DNA of 64,000 nucleotides, taken from positions 271,001-335,000 of the forward strand of contig CM049308.1 in the NCBI GenBank assembly GCA_026874595.1, written 5' to 3'. The notes under the pieces were generated by a model that did not search any database, was not told where the DNA came from, and worked only from the letters and a program-made list of their open reading frames with translations. Shown here one piece after another: positions 44,350-58,400 of the stretch (position 1 is its first letter; each line of letters begins with the position of its first letter). Origin of the DNA: Sipunculus nudus (taxonomy: Eukaryota; Annelida; Sipuncula; Golfingiida; Sipunculidae). The position numbers and the translations under genes were made by a program.

Positions 44350-47255
44350 ACAAGGCGTACAGGCCTAATGCAAACCTGTGCATATGGATATACTGCAGGT
44401 ATAACGCTTCAGTGCTGAACCACTACTTTTCATATATATGAACAATGCAAGTACTAAACATTTTGAACAAGAAACAATACACAAACATCACTGCTGAAAT
44501 TCTGGCATGGGTGCACACAACACAAAAATTACTGTAGGTGGCACCACCAGTCTTGTATACAACAAAGTTATTTGACATGTACACATATGCCCAATTTCAG
44601 GCTGATATATCAAATTCTTCTGTAGAATTAAGCAGGCAAATACACTTTGCAAAAGTCATTGTAGATGGCGACACCTGTCTTGTGAACGATAAAGCCATAA
44701 AAACACATAGACAGGTCAGAATATCAGGCCAATACATCAAACTTACCTTGAGTCTGATGCACGGGGCTGACCAGGCTTAGGTGAGAAAGGCTGTTGCGCC
44801 GAGTGTACTGTGACAAATTACTGGCTCAGGCTTCTGCACTGAGTGAACTCTTGACCTGCATCTGGCTAGACTGAGTGAATTTTTTACCTGTACCTGGCTG
44901 CACTGAGTGAACTCTTGACCTGTTGCATAATCTGAAACAGTTGGCAGTCTGCCAAAGCTATAAATAAATCCAGGCTGACCTTTTGCCTATTGCCAAATCT
45001 GAAATAGTAGCCACACAATTGCATAAGCTCACAGATTGGCTCCATATGCAGCCCTGAGGGGCATGACACCCATGAGGTGATCACATGATACTCATAAGGT
45101 GATCACATGCTACCCATGAGTTGATCACATGCTGCCCATGAGGTGATCATATGCCTTGTGCTTGGCTGCACTGACTGAACTGTTGACCTATATTTGGCTG
45201 CACTGAATGAACTCTTGATCTGTTGCCAAATCTTAAACAGTTGGCAGTTTCTCAACCTATTCAAGAAACGTACACAATCTTGGCCTGTTATGTAACTCTG
45301 CTAAAATTAATCCAACACAAACCATTTGAACAAACTTGAGAGGACTCACCTTTGGGATCATTTCTGTAAAATTTGGACAATTTGGCTGGACTGTTTACAA
45401 GAAGAAGACTTTTACAAGTTTTTTTTCAGCTTTTTCCTTGTAAAATCTAAGTAAATGCAGATAGCAAAAATAAGATGAATCCATCAACATTTGATATGTG
45501 ACAGATAATTGCATAACATTTGGGGATGGTAGCTCCTGCTATTCCTAAGAAATTATGAGTTAGTGTACAGATGATATGTAATATCATAAATCTACATTTT
45601 TTAAAAGCTTTTAAAAACATTCTTGTCAATATTTTCCATAGATAACCTGAAATCTAAATGTCTAGAGGCATGATGTAATGGATGCTGATAAACTGGTGCT
45701 AGGCTAGATGTATCTGCTTCACACAGCTAACAATTATTATAAGAATGATTCAGGGAATTATTCTTGCAAAATATTAAACAAACCAGCCTCAGTATCATCA
45801 TCAGTCGAAAAACGTTTTGTAGGTTTATAACTCATATGGGAAAATACAACAAAATGGCAAAGTTCAGCTTTCCATAACTCAGCCAAAAATCATTGAATCA
45901 AAACCATTTGAACAAACTTGAATTATCAACATCTAAGGATAATTAATGTGTGAGATTTAAGAATTTGGCCCAGTGGTTTTTGAGAAGAAGATTTTTGTAG
46001 CCACTTAGCTAACATGGGCTGTTATGGCATATGACTAAATTCAGCTTCCCATAACTCAGCCAAAAGTCACTGAACTGAGACCATTTGAACAAACTTGAAT
46101 TATCAACATCTCAGGGTAATTAATGTGTGAGATTTAAGAATTTGGCCCAGTGGTTGTTGAGGAGAAGATTTTTGTAGCCACTTAGCTAAAATTGGCTGTT
46201 ATGGCATATGACTAAATTCAGCTCCCCATAACTCAGCCAAAAGTCACTGAACTAAGACCATTTGAACAAACTTGAATTATCAACATCTCAGGATAATTAT
46301 TGTGTGAGATTTAAGAATTGGGCGCAGTGGTTGTTGAGAAGAAGATTTTTGTAGCCACTTAGCTAACATGGGCTGTTATGGCATATGACTAAATTCAGCT
46401 CCCCATAACTCAGCCAAAAGTCACTGAACTGAGACCATTTGAACAAACTTGAATTATCAACATCTCAGGGTAATTAATGTGTGAGATTTAAGAATTTGGC
46501 CCAGTGGTTTTTGAGAAGAAGATTTTTGTAGCCACTTAGCTAAAATGGGCTGTTATGGCATATGACTAAATTCAGCTTCCCATAACTTAGCCAAAAGTCA
46601 CTGAACTGAGACCATTTGAACAAACTTCAGAAAGCACTACCCTAGGATCATTTCTGTGCGATATTAAACAATTTGGCCATTTCGTTTCAGAGAAGAAGTT
46701 ATTTGTAGCTGTCAGTGTGATACGGGCACTGATGACCCTGTACAAAAAAGGCCGATGCAGGTGGCGCCACCAATACCTCAATTTCAGATATGACTCATGT
46801 GACCAAGATTGGCATAAAATTTGGTGATGATAGCTCCAGCCGTTTCTGAGATTTAAATTTTAATATGCTTTTTTGCACAGTTAACAAAGTTCAACCTCCT
46901 GTAACTCAGCCAAAAATCTCCGAACTAAAACCATTCGATCAAACTTGAGAAAGATTGTTCCAGGGATCATTTCTGTGAAATATTGGACAATTTGGCTGGA
47001 CAGTTTCAGAGAAGAAGATTTTTAAAGTTTTTTTAGCTTTTTCCCTATAAAATCTAAGAAAATGCAGTTAAAAAAAATAAACAAAATCCGATATAGTTTT
47101 TTGGATGACTGAATATTTGCAAAAAATTTTGTGATGCTAGCTCCTGCCGTTTTTGAGACAGCTATGGTTAACGTACAGACAACGCACGACGCACTACACA
47201 CGACGCATAACGGACGACGCCGCACCATCACATAAGCTCACAGGTTCGCTAAAAA
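44350..47255 (+). mobile_element. Family B element, complete (B3)
   Basis: 5' ACAAGGCGTACAGGCCT, then GCAAACCTGTG (44370-44380). The 3' CACAGGTTCGC (47239-47249) before TAAAAA is its inverse with one mismatch. Inside are 'gagtgaactcttgacctg' units, a four-copy 22-bp minisatellite at 45068-45155, and four to five core units of about 178 bp starting near 45897. GGTGGCGCCACC is near 46760. It is the best template for the empty sites in B4. Confidence 0.85.
45068..45155. repeat. 22-bp minisatellite, four copies
   Basis: Unit 'acccatgaggtgatcacatg' plus two bases. The homologous place in B4 (59404-59469) has three copies. Confidence 0.85.
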
Positions 47256-47263
47256 TATGAGAT

Positions 47264-48215
47264 AAACTAGATGTGTCAGGAGGTGTCGTATGGTCAAAAG
47301 TAGGTCAACAAGGGCAAAATGCAAACTTGATCTGTAACCGGTCATTATCAAGCAACACACCAAAAATCATGCCAGTATATGCAGGCATTGTGAAAAAAAG
47401 TCCATACATGTGCATTTTCCATAAAAATTTCTGTCAAAGATTTCATGAAATTTTCTATGTTTAGGAGTCGTAACACAATCAAAAGTAGGTCAACCGGGAC
47501 GAAACGCGAACTCGATCTGTAACTGTCATTATCTGCCAACACATAAAAAATCAGGGTGGTATCTGCAGGCATTGAGGAAAAAAAGTCAGTACATATGCAT
47601 TTGTTATGAAAATTTCTATTTTTCATGAAACTTTCTATGTTGCAGTCAAATAGTCAAAAGTAGGTCAACTGGGACAAAACAAGAACTCGATCTGTAACTG
47701 GTCATTATCTGCCTACACACCAAAAATCAGGCCCGTATCTGCAGGCACTGTGAAAAAAAGTCCATACATGTGCACTTTTTTATGAAATTTTCTATGTTAG
47801 AGCACCGTCAAACGGTCAAAAGTAGGTCAACTGGGACAAAACGTGAACTCGATCTGTAACTGGTCATTATCTGCCCACACACCAAAAATCAGGCCAATAT
47901 CTGCAGGTACTGCGAAAAAAAGTCCGTACATGTGTATCTGTCATGAAAATTTCTATTTTTCATGAAATTTTCTAAGTTAAGGAGGCGTAAAACGTTCAAA
48001 AGTAGGTCAACCGGGACAAAACGCGAACTCGATCTGTAACTGGTTATTATCTGCCTACACACCAAAAATCAGGCCAATATCTGCAGGCATTGCGAAAAAA
48101 AGTCCGTACAACTGTTTGATTTCGGAATGACGGAAGGACGGAATGACGGAAGGACGGAATGACGGACATGGGTAAAACTATATGCCCCGGCCACTTTGTG
48201 GCGGGGGCATAAAAA
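47264..48215 (+). mobile_element. Family F element
   Basis: It starts AACTAGATGTGTC. Five tandem units of about 165-190 bp share 'caaaagtaggtcaac.gggac' and 'aactcgatctgtaac'. A 'ggaatgacggaaggac' repeat lies at about 48125-48168. The 3' hairpin TATGCCCC...GGGGGCATA (with GCCAC/GTGGC inside) is followed by AAAAA. It carries no inverted copy of its 3' hairpin near the 5' end that I can find. Confidence 0.7.
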
Positions 48216-48434
48216 CCATGTACAGGTCAAATTTTTGACCTGTCAAAAGTTTGAAAGGATCTTCAAAATATGGTGACATTTTCATTCTTTAATGTGTATT
48301 ATTAACTTTAAAAAACAGATTATATAATAATATAAGTGTCAAAATCTCGCTGTGAAAGCTTGAAATGTAGCCCGCCAATGGGCATGACACTGGGGATTCC
48401 CCACTAAAATGCATTATGGTCATGCCTTGTTAAA
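48216..48434. other. Unassigned segment between F and C with two inverted repeats
   Basis: A near-perfect palindrome with ten-base arms ACAGGTCAAA / TTTGACCTGT at 48222-48243, and GGCATGAC...GTCATGCC around 48392-48426. No family is recognised. Confidence 0.5.
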
Positions 48435-51051
48435 ACAAGGGACCTATGGGTCACGACGCTCAGCTGTTATATATGATAAAATAATATTATTTAGAAATGA
48501 GGCACATGCTGGTTTTGTGTGGTAATAAATATAAGCTGTAATATGAGTTGTTGTTGTTTAGCTTATGTATGATTTTGATAGTACCTTTGGAGACAGGGAA
48601 GAGGATTGATTTCATTTATTTTATTAACAAATGGAGTACTATTGTCACACAGATTTTGACTTGGCAATATAACTTATAAGCAGAATATATAATATAAGGG
48701 TTTAACTATTAATTAAAAAAAATTACAAATATTGTCCCAAATATAATTTTTATTAAAAATAATAAGAGAATCATATGATTTTTTAAAATGAAATATAACT
48801 GAAATGATTATTAAAATAATATTAAAGAATATATTCATGAATGCATTCATGAATACATTTTGAAAGTATTTGCACTGGTATTCATATACTTTCATTTTTA
48901 CCTGAATTCCCATTCTTTATGCAAGAAATTTTATTATGGAGTACATAATCATATTAGTATTTAAATACAATTACAAAGTATTCGCACCATGTCTGGTATT
49001 TATTCAGTTTTCACCAAACAATGATGTTGAGAATCCAGAATATACAAAATTCACACATTTAAATAATGATCATAAGTACCTGGTTTTATGGCTTTTATTT
49101 ATATCAAAAAATAACTGTAATAAATTCATTTTGGACTAATTTCACATCAATGTACACACTAGACACAGTAGGAATCTAGATTAATATTATCAACTGCATC
49201 TTTGTCTATCATTAATTTCCATCATATGACCCCTAATGATTAGTAATGAATGATATGATTTACTTCTTTATCATTAAAATTGAACTGAAAAATACCATAG
49301 GTGACTGCATGGTGTTATTTGGAATACGTGACATTCTATCCATCGATACAAGATTCTTATATCATCAGTAACTGCAAGTTAATTTCCTGTTATAATAAAC
49401 TAACAAATTCCTTTTCTAATTTTTATTAATTTTTTATTAAAAACCAATAAAAATTTATTAATTTATTGTTTATTGTATGTAGTTGGTTAAAACTACTAGA
49501 TGAGTTGGGTTGGACACCTGGATCAACTGTGGCTGGCCATAAGCTGCCTGGATTCCCTGTATGCCTCGCCTCAAGCATGCATAATTTGCTGAAAGTTCAA
49601 CAAGGTCAACATACAGGTGACTCAAGAGGGGCTGGAGAGAGCCAAAGTCTGACAGGGTCTCATAAAAACATTAATAAAAGCTACAATTTTTGGGCAATTT
49701 CTTATATCAAAATATAAAAGATATGAAAATTATATCAACAGTGCTCACAGGAAACAAACGTGCCATGGTCAAAATTGGGCAAAATTTAAGTTACTAATTT
49801 TACATTTATACTAATAACTTATACAATTTGAAAAATTCATAACTAATTTTGGGTATTCAATTGAATCTTGATTAAATAATGTTACATCCCTGACAAAAAA
49901 TCTCTAGCTTCAGCAATCCCCTTGTTAAGGGAGTAAATATATTTCTTGATTTTTTACAAAGTGCATTATGTTTGGGCCCATAACTTAAAACAATTACGCA
50001 ATACTGACATCATTCTGGCATGTGCATAGAGAATGAAAAATATGTATATTATTTATGATTAAAGTCAGATCAGTGGTTTTGATATTAGGCAGTCTTGAAG
50101 TGTAACAATGGGTTTTTAATGGAAAAATGAGGTTTTTCATTAATATCTTGAAGGTATTAAGTCCTAGTGACCAAATTCTTGGCATGGTAGGGGATTTTGG
50201 AGACATCTAGCTGTATGCTGAATTTAAGGAACTAAGAGCTGAAGCTGGGGAGCTGAGCTCTTGCAAACTGCATAACACTAGCTTGATGTATACAATATGT
50301 TACATGGTGCTTGAAAACTTGAATAAAATCTACAGTTTTTGGTCAACTGGTTTCAAATTTTTGGTGTTAACAGTTGAAAAGGTAACAAAAACATGCTGTG
50401 AAAATTAAATCCACAATACTTACAGAAAAAAAACGTGCCATGGTCAAAGTTGGGCAAAATTTAAGGTAACAATTTTTTATTTTTATTAATATTTTAAAAA
50501 ATTTAAAAGATTTTCATCTAATTTTGGGTATACAATTTAATTTTGATTAATTAAAGTTATATTACTGGAAAAAAGGTCCATAGCTTTAACATGTTTTGTG
50601 TTAAGTGATCAAATATCTTTCCTGATTTTTTACAAAATGCATTATGTTTGGGTCCATAACTTTTTTAAATTATATAATACAGACATATTTTCTTGAATGT
50701 ACATAGGAACTATATAGAGGAATATTTATGGTAAATATGAGGAAAAACAGATGAGTGGTTTTGATATTAGGCAGTCCTGAAGTGTGAAAATAGGTTTTTA
50801 ATAAAAAATTGAGGTTTTTCCTTAATTTCTCAAAGGAACGAAGTCGAAAAGACCCAGTTTTCGGCTTGGTAGGAGATCTTGGGGACATCTAACATTATGC
50901 CGGATTTTGGATTCCTAGGTCTTACGGTTTCAAAACGTGCCACATCTACGGACGGACGGACGGACGGACGGACGGACGGACGGACAGACGGACGGACGAC
51001 GGACAATGGACCACGACTATAGCTCAGATGACTTATAGTCAGCTGAGCTAA
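48435..51051 (+). mobile_element. Family C element, both ends present (C4)
   Basis: The 5' end ACAAGGGACCTATGGGTCAC is followed by GACGCTCAGCTG. The 3' end is the hairpin tail AGTCAGCTGAGCTAA at about 51037-51051. An extended GGAC microsatellite lies at 50948-50998. It is the full-length counterpart of the truncated copies C1 and C3. Confidence 0.8.
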
Positions 51052-51354
51052 CAAGATCCAAAATTGTTTAATAAAGATATACAATTCAAATTTTTCTAAG
51101 TCTAATATAGCCTTTTTTTATATTTCTAATTAAAATTTTAATTGTAAAAGAAGTATAATGATAGTTTGTTTAAAACAAGGCCTACAGGCCTAATGCAAAC
51201 CTGAACATTGGGAAATACACCAGGTATAATCATTGCTTCAACGCTGGACCATTACATCTCATGTATATGAACAATGCAGGTACTAAACATTATGAATAAG
51301 AAACAATTACACAAACATCACTGCTGAAATTCTGGCATGGGTGCACACAACACA

Positions 51355-52688
51355 ACAAGGGACCCATGGGTCTCAATGCTCAGCTGAATAAGGATATTTT
51401 TAAAGAAATTTTTCAGAATGACAGTCCTGTGACCTTAACCAATGACCTTGTGACCAAAAAATCTTAGAACTTAATATCCTTGAACTTGCAGCATTAGGAT
51501 TATTGTAACAATCTTTTAACAAGTGACCCAGGGGTCATGACGCTCAGCTGACCAGGAAGACATTGACAAAAGTAATTTTATCATCTGAATGTCAAATTTG
51601 AATGAAATACTTTTTCCAAACTTGACCTTTTGTATAAAATCATCCAATATTCATGGGGTACTATGGAGCTCTGTAGCATGAAGGATATGGGTAACAGACA
51701 CCTATTTTCAAGGTTTACAAGATGACTTTTCAGGGGTCTCCCAGCATGTCAAAAAATAAAATTCAAGGTCCAGTTATTATGATTTGTGCCCTGTTAACAA
51801 ATCCAAATGTTTATTCTGGGGGGTATTTCAAAGCAGCATAGGATGAAGGATATGGGTAACAGAGATGTAATTTCAGGTGCACAAGGAGACTTTTCAGGGG
51901 CCTCCCAGCATATCAAGAAAGGAGATTCTAGGTCAAGCCATTATAATTTGTGCTCTGTTAACAGATGACCAAATCTTTATTCTGGGGAGTACTTCGGAGC
52001 CCCAGAGCATGAAGGATATTGGTAACAGGGACCTTATTTCGGGTTTCCATGTAGACCTTTTATGGGCTTCCCTGGAGGTGAGGACAGAAGATTCTAGGGC
52101 CAGTCATTATGATTTGTGCCCTGTTAATATATGACCAAATCTTTATTCTGGGGGTACTTCAGAGCCCCATAGCTCACAGAATATGGGTAACAGGGACCTT
52201 ATTTCGGGTTTCCATGTAGACCTTTTATGGGCTTCCCTGGAGGTGAGGACCAAAGATTCTAGGTCCAGTCATTATGATTTGTGCCCTGTTTACAGATGAC
52301 CAAATGTTTAAAGATCACAAAAGTAGAGAAAAAAAATCGTAAAAAATAAAAAAAATATAGGTGGCACCACCAATCTCCAGAAACTGATGAAACACTCCAT
52401 GATCAATATCCATGCAAAGAATCATGGTGATTAATGCATTAGTTATTCAGATACTTGAGCTTTTGTATTAAATTTTGCATTAGCTCGAAGAATATAGGTC
52501 ACAGTGACCTAATTTCAGGTTTACATGGAGAATTTCCATAGACCTCCCAGGATTTCAAGTAAGAAGATTCCCGGTCAAGCGGTTACGATTTGTGCCCTGT
52601 TAACAGACAAACGCCTGGATGGCGGGACGGACAACGGACAAAAGGTGATCCCTACAGCTCAGATGACTTTCAGTCAGCTGAGCTAAAA
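51355..52688 (+). mobile_element. Family E-type element nested in B4 (E2)
   Basis: Two stacked 5' ends (ACAAGGGACCCATGGGTC at 51355 and ACAAGTGACCCAGGGGTC at 51519). About four short core units of about 170 bp lack the palindrome, then one regular unit. The 3' tail is TCAGCTGAGCTAAAAA. Confidence 0.7.
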
Positions 52689-55184
52689 ATTGAACAAATA
52701 CAGGTGGCGACACCAGAATGCAGAAACTGATGAAACATTTCATGATCAATATCCATGCAAAGAATCATGGTGATCACTGCAATAGTTGTTTAGATACTTG
52801 AGCTTTTGTATCAAATTGTCTATTATTCTGAGGGATACTTCAGATGACTTACAGTCAGCTGAGCTAAAAACACTTAATGGTCAATATCCATGCAAAGAAT
52901 CATGATGATCTCCGTATTAGTTGTTCAGATACTTCAGCTTTTGTATCAAATTGTCCATTATTCTGAGGGATACTTCAGAGTCCTATAGCTTGAAGGATAT
53001 GGGTAACAGAGACCTAATTTCAAGTTTCCACAGGCACTCTTCATGGGCCTCCTTGCATGACAAGAATGAAGTTTCTAGGTCCAGTTGTTGCAATTTGTAC
53101 CCTCTTGATAGATAACATAGGTGGCGCCACCAGTCTGCAGGAACTGATGGAACATCTCATAATCAATATGTATGCCAAAAATCATGACCATCAGTGATGT
53201 AGTTATTGAGATATTGAAGTTTTTGTATGAAATTTTTGACTACTCTGAGGGGGTACTTTGGGGCCCCATAGCTCGAAGGATATGGGTAACAGAGACCTAA
53301 TTTCTGGTTTCCATGGAGGCTTTTCCATAGGTCTTCTAGTGTGTTGAGAATAAAGATTCTAGGTCCAGTCGTTACTATTTGTGCCATGCTAACAGATGAC
53401 AGCATCCTTAAAGGTCTCAAAAATAGAGGAAAAAGTCGTAAAAAATCGAACGATACAGGTGGCGCCACCAGTCTGCAGGAACAGATGACACATCTCATGA
53501 TCAATAGTTATGCCACAAATCATGACCATCATTCAAGTAGTAAATGAGATATTGAAGTTTTTGTATGAAATTTTTTACTTTTCTTGGGGGTACTTTAGGG
53601 CTCCATAGCTCGAAGAATATGGGTAACAGAGACCTAATTTTGGTTTCCATGGAGACTTTTCATAGGTCTCTCAGTGTGTCGAGAATGAAGATTCTAGGTC
53701 CAGTCATTATGATTTGTGCCACATTAACAGATGACAGCATCCTTAAAGGTCTCAAAAATAGAGGAAAAAATCGTAAAAAATCAAACAATACAGGTGGCGC
53801 CACAAGTCTGCAGGAACTGATGGAACATTTCATAATCAATATGTATGCCAAAAATCATGACCATCAGTGATGTAGTTATTGAGATATTGAAGTTTTTGTA
53901 TGAAATTTTTTACTACTCTGGGGGGGGGGGGTACTTTGGGGCCCCATAGCTCGAAGGATATGGTTAACAGAGACCTAATTTCTGGTTTCCACAGATATTT
54001 TTCATGGACCTCTCAGTGTCTCAAGAATGAAGATTCTAGGTCCAGTCGTTACGATTTGTGCCATGCTAACAGATGACAGCATCCTTAAAGGTCTCAAAAA
54101 TAGAGGAAAAAATCGTAAAAAATCGAACAATAAAGGTGGCACCACCAGTCTGCAGGAAGTGATGACACATCTCATGATCAATAGTTATGCCAAAAATCAT
54201 GACCATCAGTCAAGTAGTTAATGAGATATTGAAGTTTTTGTATGAAATTTTTTACTTTTCTTGGGGGTACTTTGGGGCTCCATAGCTCAAAGAATATGGG
54301 TAACAGAGACCTAATTTCTGGTTTCCATGGAGACTTTTCATAGGTCTCTCAGTGTGTCAAGAATGAAGATTCTAGGTCCAGTCTTTACGATTTGTGCCTT
54401 GTTAACAGATGTTTACATTTTGAAAGGTCTCAAAAATAGAGAAAAAAATTCGTAAAAAATTGAAGGATACAGGTGGCGCCACCAGTCTGCAGGAAGTGAT
54501 GGAACATCTCATGATCAATATGTATGACAAAAATCATGACCATCAGTCAAGTATTTAATGAGATATTGAAGTTTTTGTTTGAAATTTTTTACTTTTCTGG
54601 GGGGTAGTTCGGGGCCCCATAGCTGGAAGGATATGGGTAACAGAGACCTAATTTCTGGTTTCCATGGGGACTTTTCATAGGTCTCTCAGTGTGTCGAGAA
54701 TGAAGATTCTAAGTCCAGTCATTACGATTTGTGCCTTGTTAACAGATGTTCACATTTTTAGAGGTCTCAAAAATAAATAAAAAAATTCGTAAAAAATCGA
54801 AAAATACAGGTGGCGCCACCAGTCTTCAGGACTGATGGAACCTCTCATGATCAATATGTATGCCAAAAATTATGACCATCAGTCAAGTAGTTAATGAGAT
54901 ATTGAAGTTTTTGTATGAAATTTTGGACTTTTCTGGGGGGTACTTTGGGGCCCCATAGCTCGAAGGATATGGGTAACAGAGACCTAATTTCTGGTTTCCA
55001 AGGAGATTTTTCATGGACCTCCCAGGATGTCAAGTAAGAAGATTCCAGTTCTAGCGGTTACGATTTGTGCCTGGTTAACGGACAGACAGACGGACAGACG
55101 GGCAGACAGACAGACAGACAGACGGACGACGGACAAAGAGTGATCGCTATAGCTCAAATGACTTTCAGTCAGCTGAGCTAAAAA
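52689..55184 (+). mobile_element. Family E core array with 3' end (E3)
   Basis: About seven core units of roughly 340-345 bp, most opening with GGTGGCGCCACCAGTCTGCAG (for example 53119, 53458, 54473, 54808). A GACA/GACG microsatellite lies at about 55078-55132, and the 3' hairpin tail ends at 55184. A partial 3' hairpin sequence near 52846-52868 interrupts the second unit. Confidence 0.75.
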
Positions 55185-55460
55185 GTGAACTTGACCTCTG
55201 ACCAGATAACCTCAAATTCTACAGGTTTCCTCACTTTGGGCAAGTAAGCCATGTGTGAACATTGGAAAGTTCAGGATGAAAAGTTTGATTTACAGTACAT
55301 CCACAATCTTTTTAAAGATGTGGCTCCTGTAACCTTCAACTTAGATCGCTGGACCCTGGTAATCAAAATGAATTTACTTATGTGGTTGGTCATTATTAAA
55401 TCAGGTTTGAAGCCAGTTTATTTTTAGTAATTAAATAGAAAAATATTTGTCAAGATAGAA

Positions 55461-58400
55461 ACAAGGTACCCATGGGTCACGGCGCTCAGCTGATCATGAT
55501 TGGACTATGAATGTTTCTCCACTGTGAAACTATATCGAGTCGATAAAGCTTATGAATATCATGGACATGTTGGGCCATTATAAAGGAATGTAATGCAATA
55601 TGTGAGTAAATGATAAATGAAATTACCTGGCTGATGGATTAATAGTCAAATATTGTGGTTTATTTTTTATTTATTTAGGAGGGGTTGAAAATTGTGATAT
55701 ATTTGAGCAAATATGAATGCAATGACAGCAGTAATAAGCAGTAGTAGAATGATGATAAGGCTATTTGTTGAAGGATCTAAAGTGTATGGTAGTCTGCAAG
55801 CTTTCAATTTGACAAATATGATGTTATGATTAACTATGCTGATGAAGTGATTTATGAATTTGTGACTGTATGACACAATATCTCTTTAGTCTTGACAAGG
55901 TACATTATTGTGATGCCCATTATGTCTACATATTACACAATACTGACATAATTTCTGGCATGTACATAGGTACCTATGGACGAATAGTTATACAAAATAT
56001 TAAAGTGTGAATATATCTGATTCATCTTGTTCTTGCTTACTGAGGCTGACTTTGGGATGGGGTTCGGAGAAGGGAAAAGTGAGGGCAGCATGAAGGTGGA
56101 TGTAGAAATATTCTATTGTAATGTTTTTCATTTATATAAGAATATGAAAAGCTAAGAGGAAAGGGGCCCTCCTGCTTGGTTATAGTAAAGTTCTAAATAT
56201 ATGATTGCAAAATAATACTCTGACAAGACTGTCATGAAGAAAAACAGTAAAAGTTTTGAGATACTGTGATGCATATGAAAAATTTACAGATGGACAGTTT
56301 TCATCTGAATCATTTTTTTATTTACAGGTTTTATAAATTTTTAATAAAAAACCTGAAAATATAAGTTAAAATATTAGAATTGTTGCAAAAGGTGCAATCA
56401 TTATATATACAGAGCAAAAAAATGAAACTAGAAGTTAAAATATTAGAATTGTTGCAAAAGGTGCAATCATCATATATCCAGAGTGTAGCTCATATTGGGT
56501 CATATTATGCATACACATATATTTTATTATTTTTAAATCATAAATGTTTAAACTGAAATTAAAAGAAAATAATGCCACAACATGGCATCTACAAGAATAT
56601 TCCTTGAATCACTATTAAAAAGTTTTACACATTGGAGTTTTCAGTACATGCTTAATTTTATTCACCAAAATAAAATAAAAGATTCAGTAAATTTGATAAA
56701 ATAAGACATTACAAATAAAGTATACACACTGTTGGTTGAATGAGGGACAAACAGTATTATTGTGCTAATTACTATCCCAGTTTCAATTTATTACTGAAAT
56801 TAATAGTCAATTTCACACCTGGTGAAGTTTTTACTCCTTTGAAGTAAGGAATTACTTATCTCATGAACATCCACACTTTCATAGCAATACACCACTCTGA
56901 GGACACAATTAAATGTACACTTTAATCACTGTAACCCTGGTGGTACAATACAAAATCTAAAATGTAGCATAGCCTAGAATAAGAATGAATCAAATATAGA
57001 AAATAATAACATTCATCTAGTTAATGCACCATCTGGGGGGGGGAGTGCAGGGCAGAGGGGAAGCCTGCTGGTAGTGGCCAAGCTGACCAAAGGCAAGCTG
57101 CCTGGGGTGGGTTACATAATGCAAGTGAAGGCTGTACTACTAGGTGGGCTAGATGTAAACAACACTTGACATGGTGTATGAAAACATGAATAAAAGCTAT
57201 TCTTTCCAATCAAATTCTTTGAAATTTCATATTTTAAAAGATTAAATCCTCACATATATATGCTGTGAAAATTAAATCAACAGTGCCAAAGTTGGAGAAA
57301 ATTTAAGGTATTGATTTTTAATTTATGCTAATAACTTGAAAAATTTCCAAAATTCAGATCTAATTTTGGGTAAACAATTGAATCTTGATTAAATAAAGTT
57401 ATATTCCTGAAAAAAGTCTCCAGCTTCAGCAATTCTCATGTTAGGTGAGCAAATATATTTCCTGATTTTTTTAAAAATTGCATTATATTTGGGCCCATAA
57501 CTTCAAAATAATACCTAATACTGACCTAATTTTTGGTATGTTCATAGAAAATGTATGGAAGAATATGAATACTAAATACAATCAAAAACAGATCAGTGGT
57601 TTTGATATTAGGCAGCCTTGAAGTGTAACAATGGCTTTTTTATGGAAAACAGAGTTTTTTTTCCTTAGAATCTCGAAGGAACGAAGTCCTAATGACCAAA
57701 TTTTTGGTATGGTAGGAGATTTTGGGGACATCTAAAATTATGCCAACAGCCTGGGGAGCATAGAGATGTGCACTGAATGACCTACAGTCATCAAAGAGGA
57801 CTGCTTGACAATGCACGGGAATACAACAAGAGCCTCCAAAAATATTCAATAACTAGCCTAATTTTACAGCTTTTATTTTCAAATTTCAGATGTTAACAGA
57901 TTAAATCCTTATGTATACATGCTGTGAAAATTAAACCCACAGTACCTACAGGAAAAAAACCATAGTTGGGCAAAATTTAAGATACCAATTTTATATTTTT
58001 GCCAATATTAAAAAAAATTTAACAGATTTTGATCTAATTTTTGGTATACAATTAAATTTTGATTAATTAAAGTTGTATTATTGGAAAGAAGTCCCTACCT
58101 TTAACACTTTTGGTCTTAAGTGACCAAATATCTTCCTGATTTTTTACAAAGTCCATAATGTTTGGGCCTATAACTTTTTCAAATTATATAATACTGACTT
58201 AATATCTGGCATGTACATAGAAACTATACAGAGGAATATTTATGGTAAATATGAAGAAAACCAGATGAGTGGTTTTGATATTAGGCAGTCCTGAAGTGTG
58301 AAAATAGATTTCTAATAAAAAATTGAGGTTTTTCCTTAATATCTCGAAGGAACGAAGTTGACCCAATTTTCGGCATGATAGGAGATTTTGGGAACATCTA

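Noticed and set aside
50670-50888. Minus-strand frames in family C cores with similar translations at 3379, 7509, 30240, 49994 and 58199
   Set aside because: Same reason: shared DNA repeat, frequently broken, no recognisable protein.
55610-55640. Possible LARS2 donor 'CAG|GTAATT' on the minus strand near 55626
   Set aside because: No open exon-like stretch with an acceptor lies upstream, and the surroundings are family C sequence.
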